Below, in pieces: positions 1-7,058 of a stretch of 58,904 nucleotides of DNA (positions are counted from its first letter, which is position 1; every line of letters starts with the position of its first letter). Location of the stretch: contig JAHEEE010000016.1 in NCBI GenBank assembly GCA_024640845.1, positions 1 to 58,904 of the forward strand, given 5' to 3'. The notes under the pieces are model-generated. The model was not told the DNA's origin, searched no databases, and saw nothing but the letters and a program-made list of their open reading frames with translations. The position numbers were made by a program, and so were the translations under genes. Source of the DNA: Myxococcales bacterium (GTDB taxonomy: Bacteria > Myxococcota_A > Polyangia > Polyangiales > Houyiibacteriaceae).

Positions 1-1
1 G

Positions 2-115
2 GCCAGGTCGGTGACTGCCAAGCCGCCGTCCGTGGAAGAAGGAATCGACTCGATGACCCGAACGATGGCCCGCACCTTGAAAGAGGACGGACTGGTCGCT
101 CCTGCGGCGCCCTGA
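2..115 (+). CDS. C-terminal fragment of an unrecognised protein
   Basis: An open frame enters from the left edge and stops at a TGA ending at 115, giving about 37 residues. The tail is polar then Ala/Pro-rich (ends KEDGLVAPAAP). No domain is recognisable from so little sequence. Roughly 215 bases without a convincing gene follow before the next gene, which runs on the opposite strand. It could also be a chance open frame. Confidence 0.4.
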   Translation, partial: ARSVTAKPPSVEEGIDSMTRTMARTLKEDGLVAPAAP

Positions 116-330
116 TCGGCCATGACCTTCCTCGCAGGAGACAACCCAGTGCGCAATTGCACTCGAGGTCGACTGTAAATTCGAAGGGTTCAAGCTCTCT
201 CAGTCCATGAGGCTCAAGATGAGCGTCGAATTTCGCGGTACGAGATCTTATGTCGCCTAGGGCGCGAACCGGAAAGGCCTTTTGAAGTTACTATGCTCTC
301 CGAACCAAGATGCTCCGGTGACGGTTCGAG

Positions 331-1032
331 TCATACCGCTCCTCGCGGGCTGCGCTTGCTTTGTGGTTCGCCGATGGAGCCCCATGAAAACCCGTCACTA
401 GAGCGTGGGGGCCGTCGGGGGCGAGCGCCGTCCAGAAATGGCGCGCTGATCTCGACGAGGTAGCGTTGTGCCGCGCGAACCGAGCGCACTCGGATCCGAC
501 GATGAAGGACGTTCGCGGTGAAACCGTGCGCGAGGCTCCACAGCACGATGCTGAGGTCACGCGCGCGAAGCTCGTCGCCGTCGCCCAGGTAGTCGGCGAT
601 TGCGCTTCGTAGCAATCTTACTGCACCTTGCACGGCTTCTTCGAGGTCGGGGAAAGCGCCCTCCTCGTTCAGCCGCCTCCCAAACATCACGTCGTACAGC
701 GCGGGCTGATCCCATGCGAAACGCAAGTACGCCTTGAGCAAGGCCTCGAGCTTACCCCGCGCTCCGGACACGGAACGCATGGAGCGATCGATCGCGCGTG
801 CGAGGTCGCTGAAACCGCGGCACGCGAGCTCGGCCAACAACGCTTCCTTGTCCTCGTAGTGGCGATACGCCGCGCCGTGCGTGACGCCAGCACGCTGCGC
901 GACCTGGCGCAGCGTGAAATCCGTGCCGATCTCGCCGAGCAACTCGACACCGACGTCGGCGAGCGCCCTTTTCAGATCGCCATGATGGTAGGCTCGCGGC
1001 GGCTTGCGATTCGCGCGGGCGACCGTGGTCAT
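331..1032 (-). CDS. TetR/AcrR family transcriptional regulator
   Basis: A 233-residue protein with an N-terminal TetR helix-turn-helix at about residues 38-62 (TLRQVAQRAGVTHGAAYRHY), preceded by YHHGDLKRAL, a sequence typical of TetR proteins with a WHG-type C-terminal ligand domain. The ATG at 1032 is chosen because it overlaps the stop of the upstream hydrolase gene by 4 bp (ATGA), so the two are translationally coupled. The frame stays open upstream, but that stretch is antisense-type shadow inside the hydrolase gene. It probably represses its own operon through the palindrome at 1929-1943. The C-terminal 25 residues are Arg/Ser/Pro-rich and probably disordered. Confidence 0.9.
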   Translation of the reverse strand: MTTVARANRKPPRAYHHGDLKRALADVGVELLGEIGTDFTLRQVAQRAGVTHGAAYRHYEDKEALLAELACRGFSDLARAIDRSMRSVSGARGKLEALLKAYLRFAWDQPALYDVMFGRRLNEEGAFPDLEEAVQGAVRLLRSAIADYLGDGDELRARDLSIVLWSLAHGFTANVLHRRIRVRSVRAAQRYLVEISAPFLDGARPRRPPRSSDGFSWGSIGEPQSKRSPRGAV

Positions 1033-1910
1033 TCGATCTCGTCCCGGACGAAACGCAGCACCTCCTGCTCGAACCGCTCCGGTCTCTCGAGGTCGGGGAA
1101 GTGTGCCGCATCGTCGAAGACCACCAGCCGCCCTCGGGGTGCCAGCTCGAGACTTCGATGCGGGTCGCTTGGCCGGTGCGTTCGGTCGAGTGCGCCCCAG
1201 ATCGAAAGGACGGGCGGCTCTACCGGCGTCACCGGCGGCTTGGCGTGACGAAGCGCCTGCAGCGCAGATGCCAGACAGTAGTCTCCCCCAGCAGCGTACG
1301 CGTTGAGCGCTTCCGTTAGGTAGGGTCCCCGATCGGCGCCACGGGGAAGCGCCGCGCGGTACCACGACCCCGCCATCGGCCGTCGAAGACTACGCACCAG
1401 GAGCTGCCCCACAATCGGCGTCCCGATGAGCCCGCGGAAATCGACACGACCCGCCCACCCGAGCGCTTCCTCGAAGCTCGGGGTTTGCGCGAGGACGACT
1501 GCGGCGACTCGACCGGGCACAAGGCGGGCCGCTTCTAGGGCTACCAGGCCAGCCACGCATGGAAACGACAGAACGGCGCGCTGGACATCGAGTACGTCGA
1601 GCATCTTCGCGAGAACGTCGGCGTTTTCATCGATCGAGTAGCGAAACGAGGGACCCGGCCGCGAGTGTCCAAACCCTGGAAGCTCAAAGCCGACGACTCG
1701 TCCGTGCTTGGCGAAGGAGGCGAACTGCGAGTCGTGGTGTTCCAGGACATTGGGTGGGTCCGGCGTGAACACGAAGGTGAGCAAACCGCATCCCCGGTCG
1801 ACTACTCTGAGACGAGCCCCGCCGACCTCGACGAACCGATAGGGATCGCTGGTGCTTGGGAGACCGTGCGACAAGGCGAAACGCGCTTGATCGACGAAAG
1901 AGCCATTCAT
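1029..1910 (-). CDS. alpha/beta-fold hydrolase with a Cys in the nucleophile position
   Basis: A 293-residue alpha/beta-hydrolase fold protein. The nucleophile elbow, usually GxSxG, reads FPCVAG here, placing Cys118 where Ser normally sits. Asp242 (WGALDRTHR) and His270 (DDAAHFPD) fit the acid and base. The usual HG oxyanion motif after strand 3 is replaced by TPDPPN. The start at 1910 is preferred over the longer frame from 1952 because AAAGGAGT lies just upstream and the longer version would put a perfect palindrome inside the gene. It is the first gene of an operon with the TetR gene. The substrate is unknown; ester, thioester or lactone hydrolysis, or a non-catalytic role, are all possible. 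Confidence 0.85.
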   Translation of the reverse strand: MNGSFVDQARFALSHGLPSTSDPYRFVEVGGARLRVVDRGCGLLTFVFTPDPPNVLEHHDSQFASFAKHGRVVGFELPGFGHSRPGPSFRYSIDENADVLAKMLDVLDVQRAVLSFPCVAGLVALEAARLVPGRVAAVVLAQTPSFEEALGWAGRVDFRGLIGTPIVGQLLVRSLRRPMAGSWYRAALPRGADRGPYLTEALNAYAAGGDYCLASALQALRHAKPPVTPVEPPVLSIWGALDRTHRPSDPHRSLELAPRGRLVVFDDAAHFPDLERPERFEQEVLRFVRDEIE

Positions 1911-1928
1911 CGTGTTTACTCCTTTAAT

Positions 1929-1943
1929 GTAACCATTGGTTAC
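1929..1943. promoter_or_regulatory. 15-bp palindromic operator, probably for the adjacent TetR protein
   Basis: GTAACCATTGGTTAC is a perfect 7+1+7 inverted repeat lying between the hydrolase ribosome-binding site and its likely promoter. On the minus strand a weak -35 (TTGCTC) and -10 (TAAAGT), 16 bases apart, lie just upstream, so a repressor bound here would cover the transcription start. Size and symmetry suit a TetR-family operator. Confidence 0.7.
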
Positions 1944-2082
1944 TTTATGCATTCGCTGACGACGAGCAACCTGCGATGCTCCCGCGGCCGGTGTAGGCGT
2001 GCAGGCCGGGATCGAGTCCTGATCGACCCAGCTCGCCTCGGTGGCGCCGCCGCGTCCTTCGGGTCAGATTGACATCCCCCCA

Positions 2083-2430
2083 ATGCAACTGCGCGCCCAG
2101 GACAGCTCTGAGCCTTCGATGCGGGAACCTCAGCCATCGGGTCGGCGGCGTGTGTCGCGCGGGTACATTCGGATTTTGCTCCTGAGCCTCTTGGGGCTCC
2201 TTGGCGTGATAGCGAAGGTCGGTGCCGACCAGCTCGGAAAGCGCATGCTCGACTTTTCCTTTCACCTAGGGGTGGTCGAGGTCTTGAAGTTCTTCGATCC
2301 AGAAAAGGAGAAGAGTGGGCCTAGACTCGAGCAGACGGAAGACGGGCGCACCTTCTACCGATGGCCGATCACACTTGAAAATAATGAGGAAGAGCTCGCA
2401 GACCAAGCCGCGTGTGTCTTGACGTTTTGA
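2083..2430 (+). CDS. small single-span membrane protein of unknown function
   Basis: About 115 residues with one hydrophobic helix (YIRILLLSLLGLLGVIAKVG) after a basic, polar N-terminus, then a soluble, mostly acidic C-terminal part of about 65 residues. No family is recognised. The start is uncertain: GTG at 2041, ATG at 2083 and ATG at 2119 are all in frame, none with a good ribosome-binding site. It lies in the same direction as, and 86 bp before, the HdeD-like gene, so it may be in the same transcript. The orientation rule (basic N-terminus) suggests the C-terminal part faces the periplasm. Confidence 0.55.
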   Translation: MQLRAQDSSEPSMREPQPSGRRRVSRGYIRILLLSLLGLLGVIAKVGADQLGKRMLDFSFHLGVVEVLKFFDPEKEKSGPRLEQTEDGRTFYRWPITLENNEEELADQAACVLTF

Positions 2431-2516
2431 TGAGGCAGGAGGAGATTCTCCTCGGTGCCGGAGCTGGCAGAGGCAAGCCCACCGGTCGGAAACTAGTCAA
2501 GGTGGAGGAGATCGTC

Positions 2517-3122
2517 ATGAATGAACGTTTTTCAGAGCGGGGTCAGCCACTGCGCGCTGCGGCGGCTGCGGCTGGCGATCGCGTAGATGACAAGCTCGGC
2601 GATGTCTGGTGGGCCTTGCTGGCTCGGGCTCTCGTCCTCGCCGCGCTCGCCGTGTTCGTCTTCTTCTGGCCGAGCACCGGGCTTGCGGTTCTCGCGCGCA
2701 TCGTGGGCGCCTTCCTCATCGTCGATGGTGCGGCGGGCTTGCTTGGTGCCATCTCCGCACAAGACCGCGGGCCGTTGCTGGTGCAGGGCGCCCTGAGTTT
2801 GATCGTCGGTGCGGTGCTCCTTCTTTGGCCATCCGCCAGCTCGCGTACGCTGATGCTGGCATTGGGCGCCTGGGGTGTTCTTCAAGGCTTGGGCCTACTT
2901 TGGCAGTCTCGGGAGCTCGCACCGGACTCCCCGAACCGATCCGCCGTCCGGACGGTGGGGCTCGTGTTGGCGGTCATCGGCTTCGTGTTCCTCGTATGGC
3001 CTGGCGCGGGCGTCGTGACCCTCGCCTGGGTCATTGCGGCTGTCGCCTTCGTAGCCTCCGCGTTGTTCTTCTGGTTGTCGCGGAAGGTCAAGCGGGTGAG
3101 GAAAGCACTACCTGGGCAGTGA
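2517..3122 (+). CDS. HdeD/DUF308-type multi-span membrane protein
   Basis: A 201-residue protein with about six hydrophobic helices and the repeated pattern of small residues, W and P (FFWPSTGLAVLARIVGAFLI, LLLWPSASSRTL, FLVWPGAGVVTL) typical of the HdeD/DUF308 family. In enterobacteria HdeD is an inner-membrane acid-stress protein; the role here is not known. The ATG at 2517 is chosen for its strong upstream GGTGGAGGAG. Its TGA overlaps the GTG of the next gene by 4 bp (GTGA), indicating translational coupling with the AsmA-like gene. Confidence 0.8.
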   Translation: MNERFSERGQPLRAAAAAAGDRVDDKLGDVWWALLARALVLAALAVFVFFWPSTGLAVLARIVGAFLIVDGAAGLLGAISAQDRGPLLVQGALSLIVGAVLLLWPSASSRTLMLALGAWGVLQGLGLLWQSRELAPDSPNRSAVRTVGLVLAVIGFVFLVWPGAGVVTLAWVIAAVAFVASALFFWLSRKVKRVRKALPGQ

Positions 3123-3910
3123 GCGCTAAGATCGCAGCCATCGCCCTTGCTGTCGTCCTCGCCGTCGCAGGCTACTTCACGATGCAGTTCTTCCTGAACC
3201 ACCTGGTCGAGCACGGCATCGAAACCATCGGCCCACGTCTAACGGGGACGAACGTAGAGCTTGGCGAAGTCGACCTGACGCTACTTTCAGGAAAAGGATC
3301 GATCAGAGGGGTGGTCATCGGGAACCCGAAGAATTTTGAAACCGACAACGCGTTCGAGCTCGACGAAGTCCGAGTCGACCTCGCGCTCCTGTCGGTGTTT
3401 GGCGGCACGATGGTCGTGGAAGAAATCTACATCGGCAGCCCGAAGATCACGTACGAAAAGAAGGGTGATACGAGCAACCTGGTGGCGATCACCAGGCACA
3501 TTCACCGAGTTGCTGGGGGCTCAGCACCGGAAAGTGAACGCCCGGAAGAACAAGAGTCGGAGCCCTCGGGGGATGCGACGGTTCGGATCGAGCGGTTCGA
3601 GCTCAAAGACGCCCAAGTCAAAGCGCAGATTCGCAAGGACAAGACCCTCGACGTTCCGTTGCCTGGGATCGAGCTGACCAATCTAGGCGGCGCAGACGGT
3701 GCATCGGTCGGAGACGTCAGTGCAGAGATGATGGACACCGTCACCGGACGGGTCATGGCCGCTGTCACGAAACGGGCCTTGTCGTTGGGGGCCGGAGGAA
3801 GGGGCGAGGACGCCGGAGAAGCGGAAGAAGAGGCGCCAGGTGAGGCGGAGGCTCGGCCTGCTCGAAGGGGGCTGCGAGCGCGCAGGCACGAGAAAAGTGA
3901 GTCACCATGA
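3119..3910 (+). CDS. AsmA-like/DUF748-type envelope protein
   Basis: A 263-residue protein with one N-terminal membrane anchor (about residues 4-22) followed by beta-rich periplasmic sequence. The stretch from LTGTNVELGEVDLTLLSGKG through IRGVVIGNPKNF and FELDEVRVDLALLSVFGGT resembles the N-terminal repeat of AsmA/DUF748 proteins, which form long beta-sheet grooves linked to outer-membrane lipid homeostasis. It is much shorter than full AsmA proteins. The C-terminal 60 residues are Glu/Ala/Arg-rich and probably disordered. The GTG start overlaps the stop of the HdeD-like gene by 4 bp. Confidence 0.75.
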   Translation: MSAKIAAIALAVVLAVAGYFTMQFFLNHLVEHGIETIGPRLTGTNVELGEVDLTLLSGKGSIRGVVIGNPKNFETDNAFELDEVRVDLALLSVFGGTMVVEEIYIGSPKITYEKKGDTSNLVAITRHIHRVAGGSAPESERPEEQESEPSGDATVRIERFELKDAQVKAQIRKDKTLDVPLPGIELTNLGGADGASVGDVSAEMMDTVTGRVMAAVTKRALSLGAGGRGEDAGEAEEEAPGEAEARPARRGLRARRHEKSESP

Positions 3911-3989
3911 ACGCCAGGAGTATGCGTCGGCGTGCTGCTGTGCTCCGAGAGCGAAGCTCGCCACGATCAACGCATAGTCACGGGGTTCG

Positions 3990-4163
3990 CTATGGGTGTC
4001 CGTGAAACCCGACGTTTCCGTACGGTCGCGCGTGAAACCCCCCCCCGTAGTAGTCCACACCAACACCCATGCTGATGCTGGGTGTGATACGGCAGCTCGC
4101 GATCGAGGTGCACAAGACCGCGAACAAACAACTGACGAAGAGTAACCTCACAGTGCGCGTCAT
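3990..4163 (-). CDS. small lipoprotein with a Gly/Tyr-rich tail
   Basis: A 57-residue precursor: basic start (MTRTVRLL), hydrophobic core, then a lipobox-like TSIASC. The mature part is about 30 residues and rich in Gly, Tyr and His (DYYGGGFHARPYG). A good ribosome-binding site (GGAGAAGG) lies just upstream. Its ATG overlaps the TGA of the upstream VOC lipoprotein by 4 bp, so both are probably made together and both end up lipid-anchored. Function unknown. Confidence 0.6.
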   Translation of the reverse strand: MTRTVRLLFVSCLFAVLCTSIASCRITPSISMGVGVDYYGGGFHARPYGNVGFHGHP

Positions 4164-5032
4164 CTGCCTTCTCCAGGACTCGGGTCCCATTTCTGTAGGG
4201 CGAGGGGCGCTCCCGATGGATCGAGTATCACGGCAAGCTTACTCCCGCGGAGGTCGTCTTCCGGCTCGACGACGACCCGCCCGCCATGTGCCAAAACCTT
4301 GGGAAGCAGCGCAGTCGGGTCAGCCACTCGTATGAAGGGAACCCACGCCGGCCGGGTCTCCTCGAAAGGGTTCTCCAAAATACCCGCGCGTGGCGCGCCG
4401 TCACGCGTGAGGACGCGATATCCGGCTTCGCCGTCGCCGACGATACGAACCCCATATCCAAGTAGCTTATGATAGAAGCTCGCCGCATCCTCGGGAACGT
4501 CGGCGATCAGCTCGTGCCAAAGCCACGTGTTAAGCAGCGCCGGAGTGTCTTGGGGATCGCCGTCGTTGGCCCGAATGAGCTGTAGCAAGGCGCCTTGCGG
4601 GTCGGAGATCACGGCGACGCGACCGACGTTCGGGATGTCGGTAGGCTCGAGGAGCTGGTTCGCCCCGAGCGCGATGGCGCTCGACAGCGAATCGTCCACG
4701 TCCGGCACCGAGACGCCAGAAAGCCAGACGGCCGAACGGGGTGGTTTCTCATGCTTGCTGGCATCGATGATCCCCCCGAGCGAACGCCCACCATGAGACA
4801 CCTCCGTGTAGCTCCCACCCTCGAGGACGTTGAGCTGCCAACCAAAAACGGACGAATAGAAATCGCGGGCGGCACCGGCATCCGGTGTGATGAGGTTGTG
4901 CCAGACGAACTTGCCGGGAAGACGCGTCGACGGCTCTGACACGAGGGGCGGCAGCGTGAGCGAGTCGTTGCGGCTGCACCCAAGCGACGTGCTGAGGGCG
5001 ACGAGAAGCACAATGGTGGTCGAGTAGCGCAT
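4160..5032 (-). CDS. lipid-anchored tandem VOC (glyoxalase/bleomycin-resistance fold) protein
   Basis: A 290-residue protein with a lipoprotein signal ending at Cys19 (STSLGC) and two vicinal-oxygen-chelate modules, about residues 41-155 (begins GKFVWHNLITPDAGAARDFY) and 165-283 (begins NTWLWHELIADVPEDAASFY). Each module starts with the H-x-L pattern of the first metal-ligand strand and ends with a DPQGA/DPSGA strand. Two-module VOC proteins of this type are usually cytoplasmic; export as a lipoprotein is unusual. Substrate unknown. It is coupled to the small lipoprotein gene downstream. Confidence 0.85.
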   Translation of the reverse strand: MRYSTTIVLLVALSTSLGCSRNDSLTLPPLVSEPSTRLPGKFVWHNLITPDAGAARDFYSSVFGWQLNVLEGGSYTEVSHGGRSLGGIIDASKHEKPPRSAVWLSGVSVPDVDDSLSSAIALGANQLLEPTDIPNVGRVAVISDPQGALLQLIRANDGDPQDTPALLNTWLWHELIADVPEDAASFYHKLLGYGVRIVGDGEAGYRVLTRDGAPRAGILENPFEETRPAWVPFIRVADPTALLPKVLAHGGRVVVEPEDDLRGSKLAVILDPSGAPLALQKWDPSPGEGR

Positions 5033-5089
5033 GACGAGCCTTTGCAGCGGAGGTTACCTCAAGATGCTCGGCCGACTCAACCGGAACCC

Positions 5090-5356
5090 TTATTGCGCCC
5101 GAAGCTCGGCAATCACGGTCCCTGTTCCGTCGCGAAGCCGCAGAACGTCACCTACGATGTCGTAGCTTCTCGTTTCTCGGAGCGCCTTGGCAAACTCGCG
5201 CTCGAGCTCCTCGCCTTCGATGCATGCGCGCCTCGTCATTGCCGTCGGGCCGAACGAAAGCTGGTCATCTTCGAGCGTGTAACCGACGGTGATATGATTG
5301 CAGCCCGCGAATCCCGACACACGTGGCTCCGCCTCTTGAAGCGGCAGATAGTAAAT
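5090..5356 (-). pseudogene. 5'-truncated META-domain (HslJ-like) gene remnant
   Basis: The frame reads ...YYLPLQEAEPRVSGFAGCN and continues with LSFGPTAMTRRACIEGEE and a C-terminal ...IAELRAQ. This matches the conserved core and end of META domains (GCN, the T-R-x-A-C motif). There is no signal peptide, no ATG, and the frame is closed by a TGA at 5357-5359 exactly where the rest of the domain should be, so about 20-30 domain residues and the export signal are missing. A GTG at 5320 could start a 76-residue product, but it would begin inside the fold. The break lies about 100 bp from the integrase gene, suggesting the gene was cut by integration or rearrangement. Confidence 0.65.
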
Positions 5357-5463
5357 TCAAACGCCCTTTAAGGTTCGCGCGTCAGGCGACATAACATTTG
5401 GTACCGCGCAATTGGGCGCTCGTCTTGAGCCCGATGGGCTAAGAGAGCTCGAAACTCAGAAGG

Positions 5464-6609
5464 GTGGGCGCTCAGTCGAGATCGGCGCACGGTGTCTACA
5501 CGGTCCGCTTCACGCACCGCGGTCGACGGCAGCACCGATCCACGAGCGTTAGAGATCTTGCAGGAGCTAAGGTCGAAGCGGCGCGAATCTACGCCGAGAC
5601 TATTTCCGGTCGCCGACTGCAAGACCGACCACGAGATCTGAAAGAGCTCGACGTCTTGCTCGCCGAGTGGCTCATGCAGATCGAGTCCGAGATCGCGCCC
5701 GAAACCTGGAAGACGTTTCGCGGATACTGCTCGAACCACTTCCTGCCCTTCTTCGAGTCGGCCGAGCGGCTCACCGTGAGCTCCATCGAAGACTACAGCC
5801 GCATGCGGCTGCGCCACGTCACACGGCCCACGGTGGCGAAGGAGCTCTCCGCCCTTCGAAATTTCCTTGGCTGGGCCGAGCGCCGAGGCGAAATCGACGA
5901 GGCTCCCGTCGTTCGAAATCCTCCCAGGCGTTCGACCGGGACCGCCTACGACGGCGGAAAACGCGACAAGGTGCGGGTCTCGCTGACCAGCGAGCAAGCC
6001 GATGCGATCATTGACCTTCTACCGGAACGGACCCCTGTAGCTGGCTATCCCATCAAGGCGCTCTTCACGGTCATCTGGGATACGAGCCTCCGCATCGGAA
6101 CGATGTGGCGGCTCGAGGTACCCAAACACTACAAGCCAGGAGACGACGTGCTCCGCATCTCCAAGGAGATCGACAAGTCTCGGTATGCCCGCGCCGTGCC
6201 ACTGACGCCCCGAGCGCGCCGCGTGCTCGATGCGATCTGCCCTGAAGAGGGCCTCATCTTCCGCCGCTTCGAGTACCGCCGGATGCTAGTCCAGACTGCA
6301 CGCAAGGTGCTTGGCACGGAGCACGAGGCCAAGCACCTGAGCGCCCATGACTTCCGCCACGCCGCGCTCACACACATGGCCGCGGTCGGCAGCGACCTGA
6401 CCGCCATCGGGCACATCGCCGGCCACAAGAACGCGACCACCACCGCCCTCTACGTGCACAACTCAGAAGCTGCCGCACGCCGCGCGGTCGCTCGCCGAGC
6501 CGGAATTCTGGACACCGAAGTGGACACCAGTGCCGGCCAAGCGGCCGAAAAGTGTCCAGTGGTACGACCTAAGTTTTCGGAATCATTTAGTGGGCCATCC
6601 TGGACTTGA
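5464..6609 (+). CDS. tyrosine-type site-specific integrase
   Basis: A 381-residue tyrosine recombinase. It has an N-terminal arm-type/SAM-like DNA-binding part (about 10-140) and a catalytic domain with Arg210 (TSLRIG), His295 and Arg298 (HDFRH), His321 (AGHKN) and Tyr330 (ALYVH), so it looks catalytically complete. A GTG start at 5464 directly follows AGAAGG. The stop lies inside a 63-bp copy of the tRNA-Lys 3' region. The same frame continues open for a further 99 codons past this TGA, and the other copy of the repeat has CGA (Arg) there, so the original protein was probably about 481 residues with the att core in its coding sequence. Confidence 0.92.
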   Translation: MGAQSRSAHGVYTVRFTHRGRRQHRSTSVRDLAGAKVEAARIYAETISGRRLQDRPRDLKELDVLLAEWLMQIESEIAPETWKTFRGYCSNHFLPFFESAERLTVSSIEDYSRMRLRHVTRPTVAKELSALRNFLGWAERRGEIDEAPVVRNPPRRSTGTAYDGGKRDKVRVSLTSEQADAIIDLLPERTPVAGYPIKALFTVIWDTSLRIGTMWRLEVPKHYKPGDDVLRISKEIDKSRYARAVPLTPRARRVLDAICPEEGLIFRRFEYRRMLVQTARKVLGTEHEAKHLSAHDFRHAALTHMAAVGSDLTAIGHIAGHKNATTTALYVHNSEAAARRAVARRAGILDTEVDTSAGQAAEKCPVVRPKFSESFSGPSWT

Positions 6610-6633
6610 ACCAGGAGCCAATGGATTAAGAAT
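6571..6633 (+). repeat. att core copy (tRNA-Lys 3' half), left copy
   Basis: This segment repeats at 11622-11684, 5051 bp to the right. From 6581 onward 52 of 53 bases are identical; the left 10 bases are partly diverged. Positions 6591-6633 correspond to the tRNA-Lys acceptor 3' strand, T arm, variable region and anticodon-arm 3' side, ending in the anticodon loop. The single core mismatch (T6607 versus C11658) creates the integrase stop codon. No complete tRNA can be formed here because the 5' half is absent. Confidence 0.9.
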
Positions 6634-6909
6634 GAGAACCATCCGTCGGCATCCGTCGCAAACGGTGAGATTACGGGGGATGAACACTGCCCGATTGCGA
6701 CGGATCAGACCGGTGATGCCATTTCAAAACCCTTTCGTGCCCTTTCGCGGAGCACGCTGATCGCGTCGCTCTACCAACACGCGAGCGCTCTGGCGCAAGC
6801 CGGAGACATCGAGGCTGCGCGGGTTGCGCATGAGGCTGCAGGGAAGCTTCTCTCAGTGACAGAAGCCGCGGACACCGTGGTCGATCTCAGTCAGCGCCGG
6901 AAGCCGTAG
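6610..6909 (+). pseudogene. read-through 3' extension of the integrase frame
   Basis: Directly after the integrase TGA the same frame stays open for 99 codons to a TAG at 6907-6909. The first codons (TRSQWIKN) are tRNA-derived, and the rest is protein-like: SKPFRALSRSTLIASLYQHA, then an amphipathic ALAQAGDIEAARVAHEAAGKLL and DLSQRRKP. It looks like the 3' end of an integrase gene, or of a fused downstream domain, on the other side of an internal att site. With the TGA in place it is probably untranslated unless a start inside it is used or the stop is read through. Confidence 0.6.
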
Positions 6910-7058
6910 CCACGCACCCGCTGCGCCCGCACTGCCCTCCACGCAGGAAATGCGCAAGAGCAGCGCGAAAGCCGCAGCGGTTCCGTCGCCAGGGTTGGCA
7001 TGGCTGATGCACCACCTCGGGCCAGTAGCGCTTAGCGCCGAAGCAGCGGAGGTGGATC

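Noticed and set aside
116-330. Gene in the first spacer
   Set aside because: No frame with a start, ribosome-binding site and protein-like composition; nothing convincing seen.
6591-6633. Intact tRNA-Lys at the left core
   Set aside because: Only the 3' half is present; the acceptor 5' strand and D arm are missing, so it cannot fold into a tRNA.
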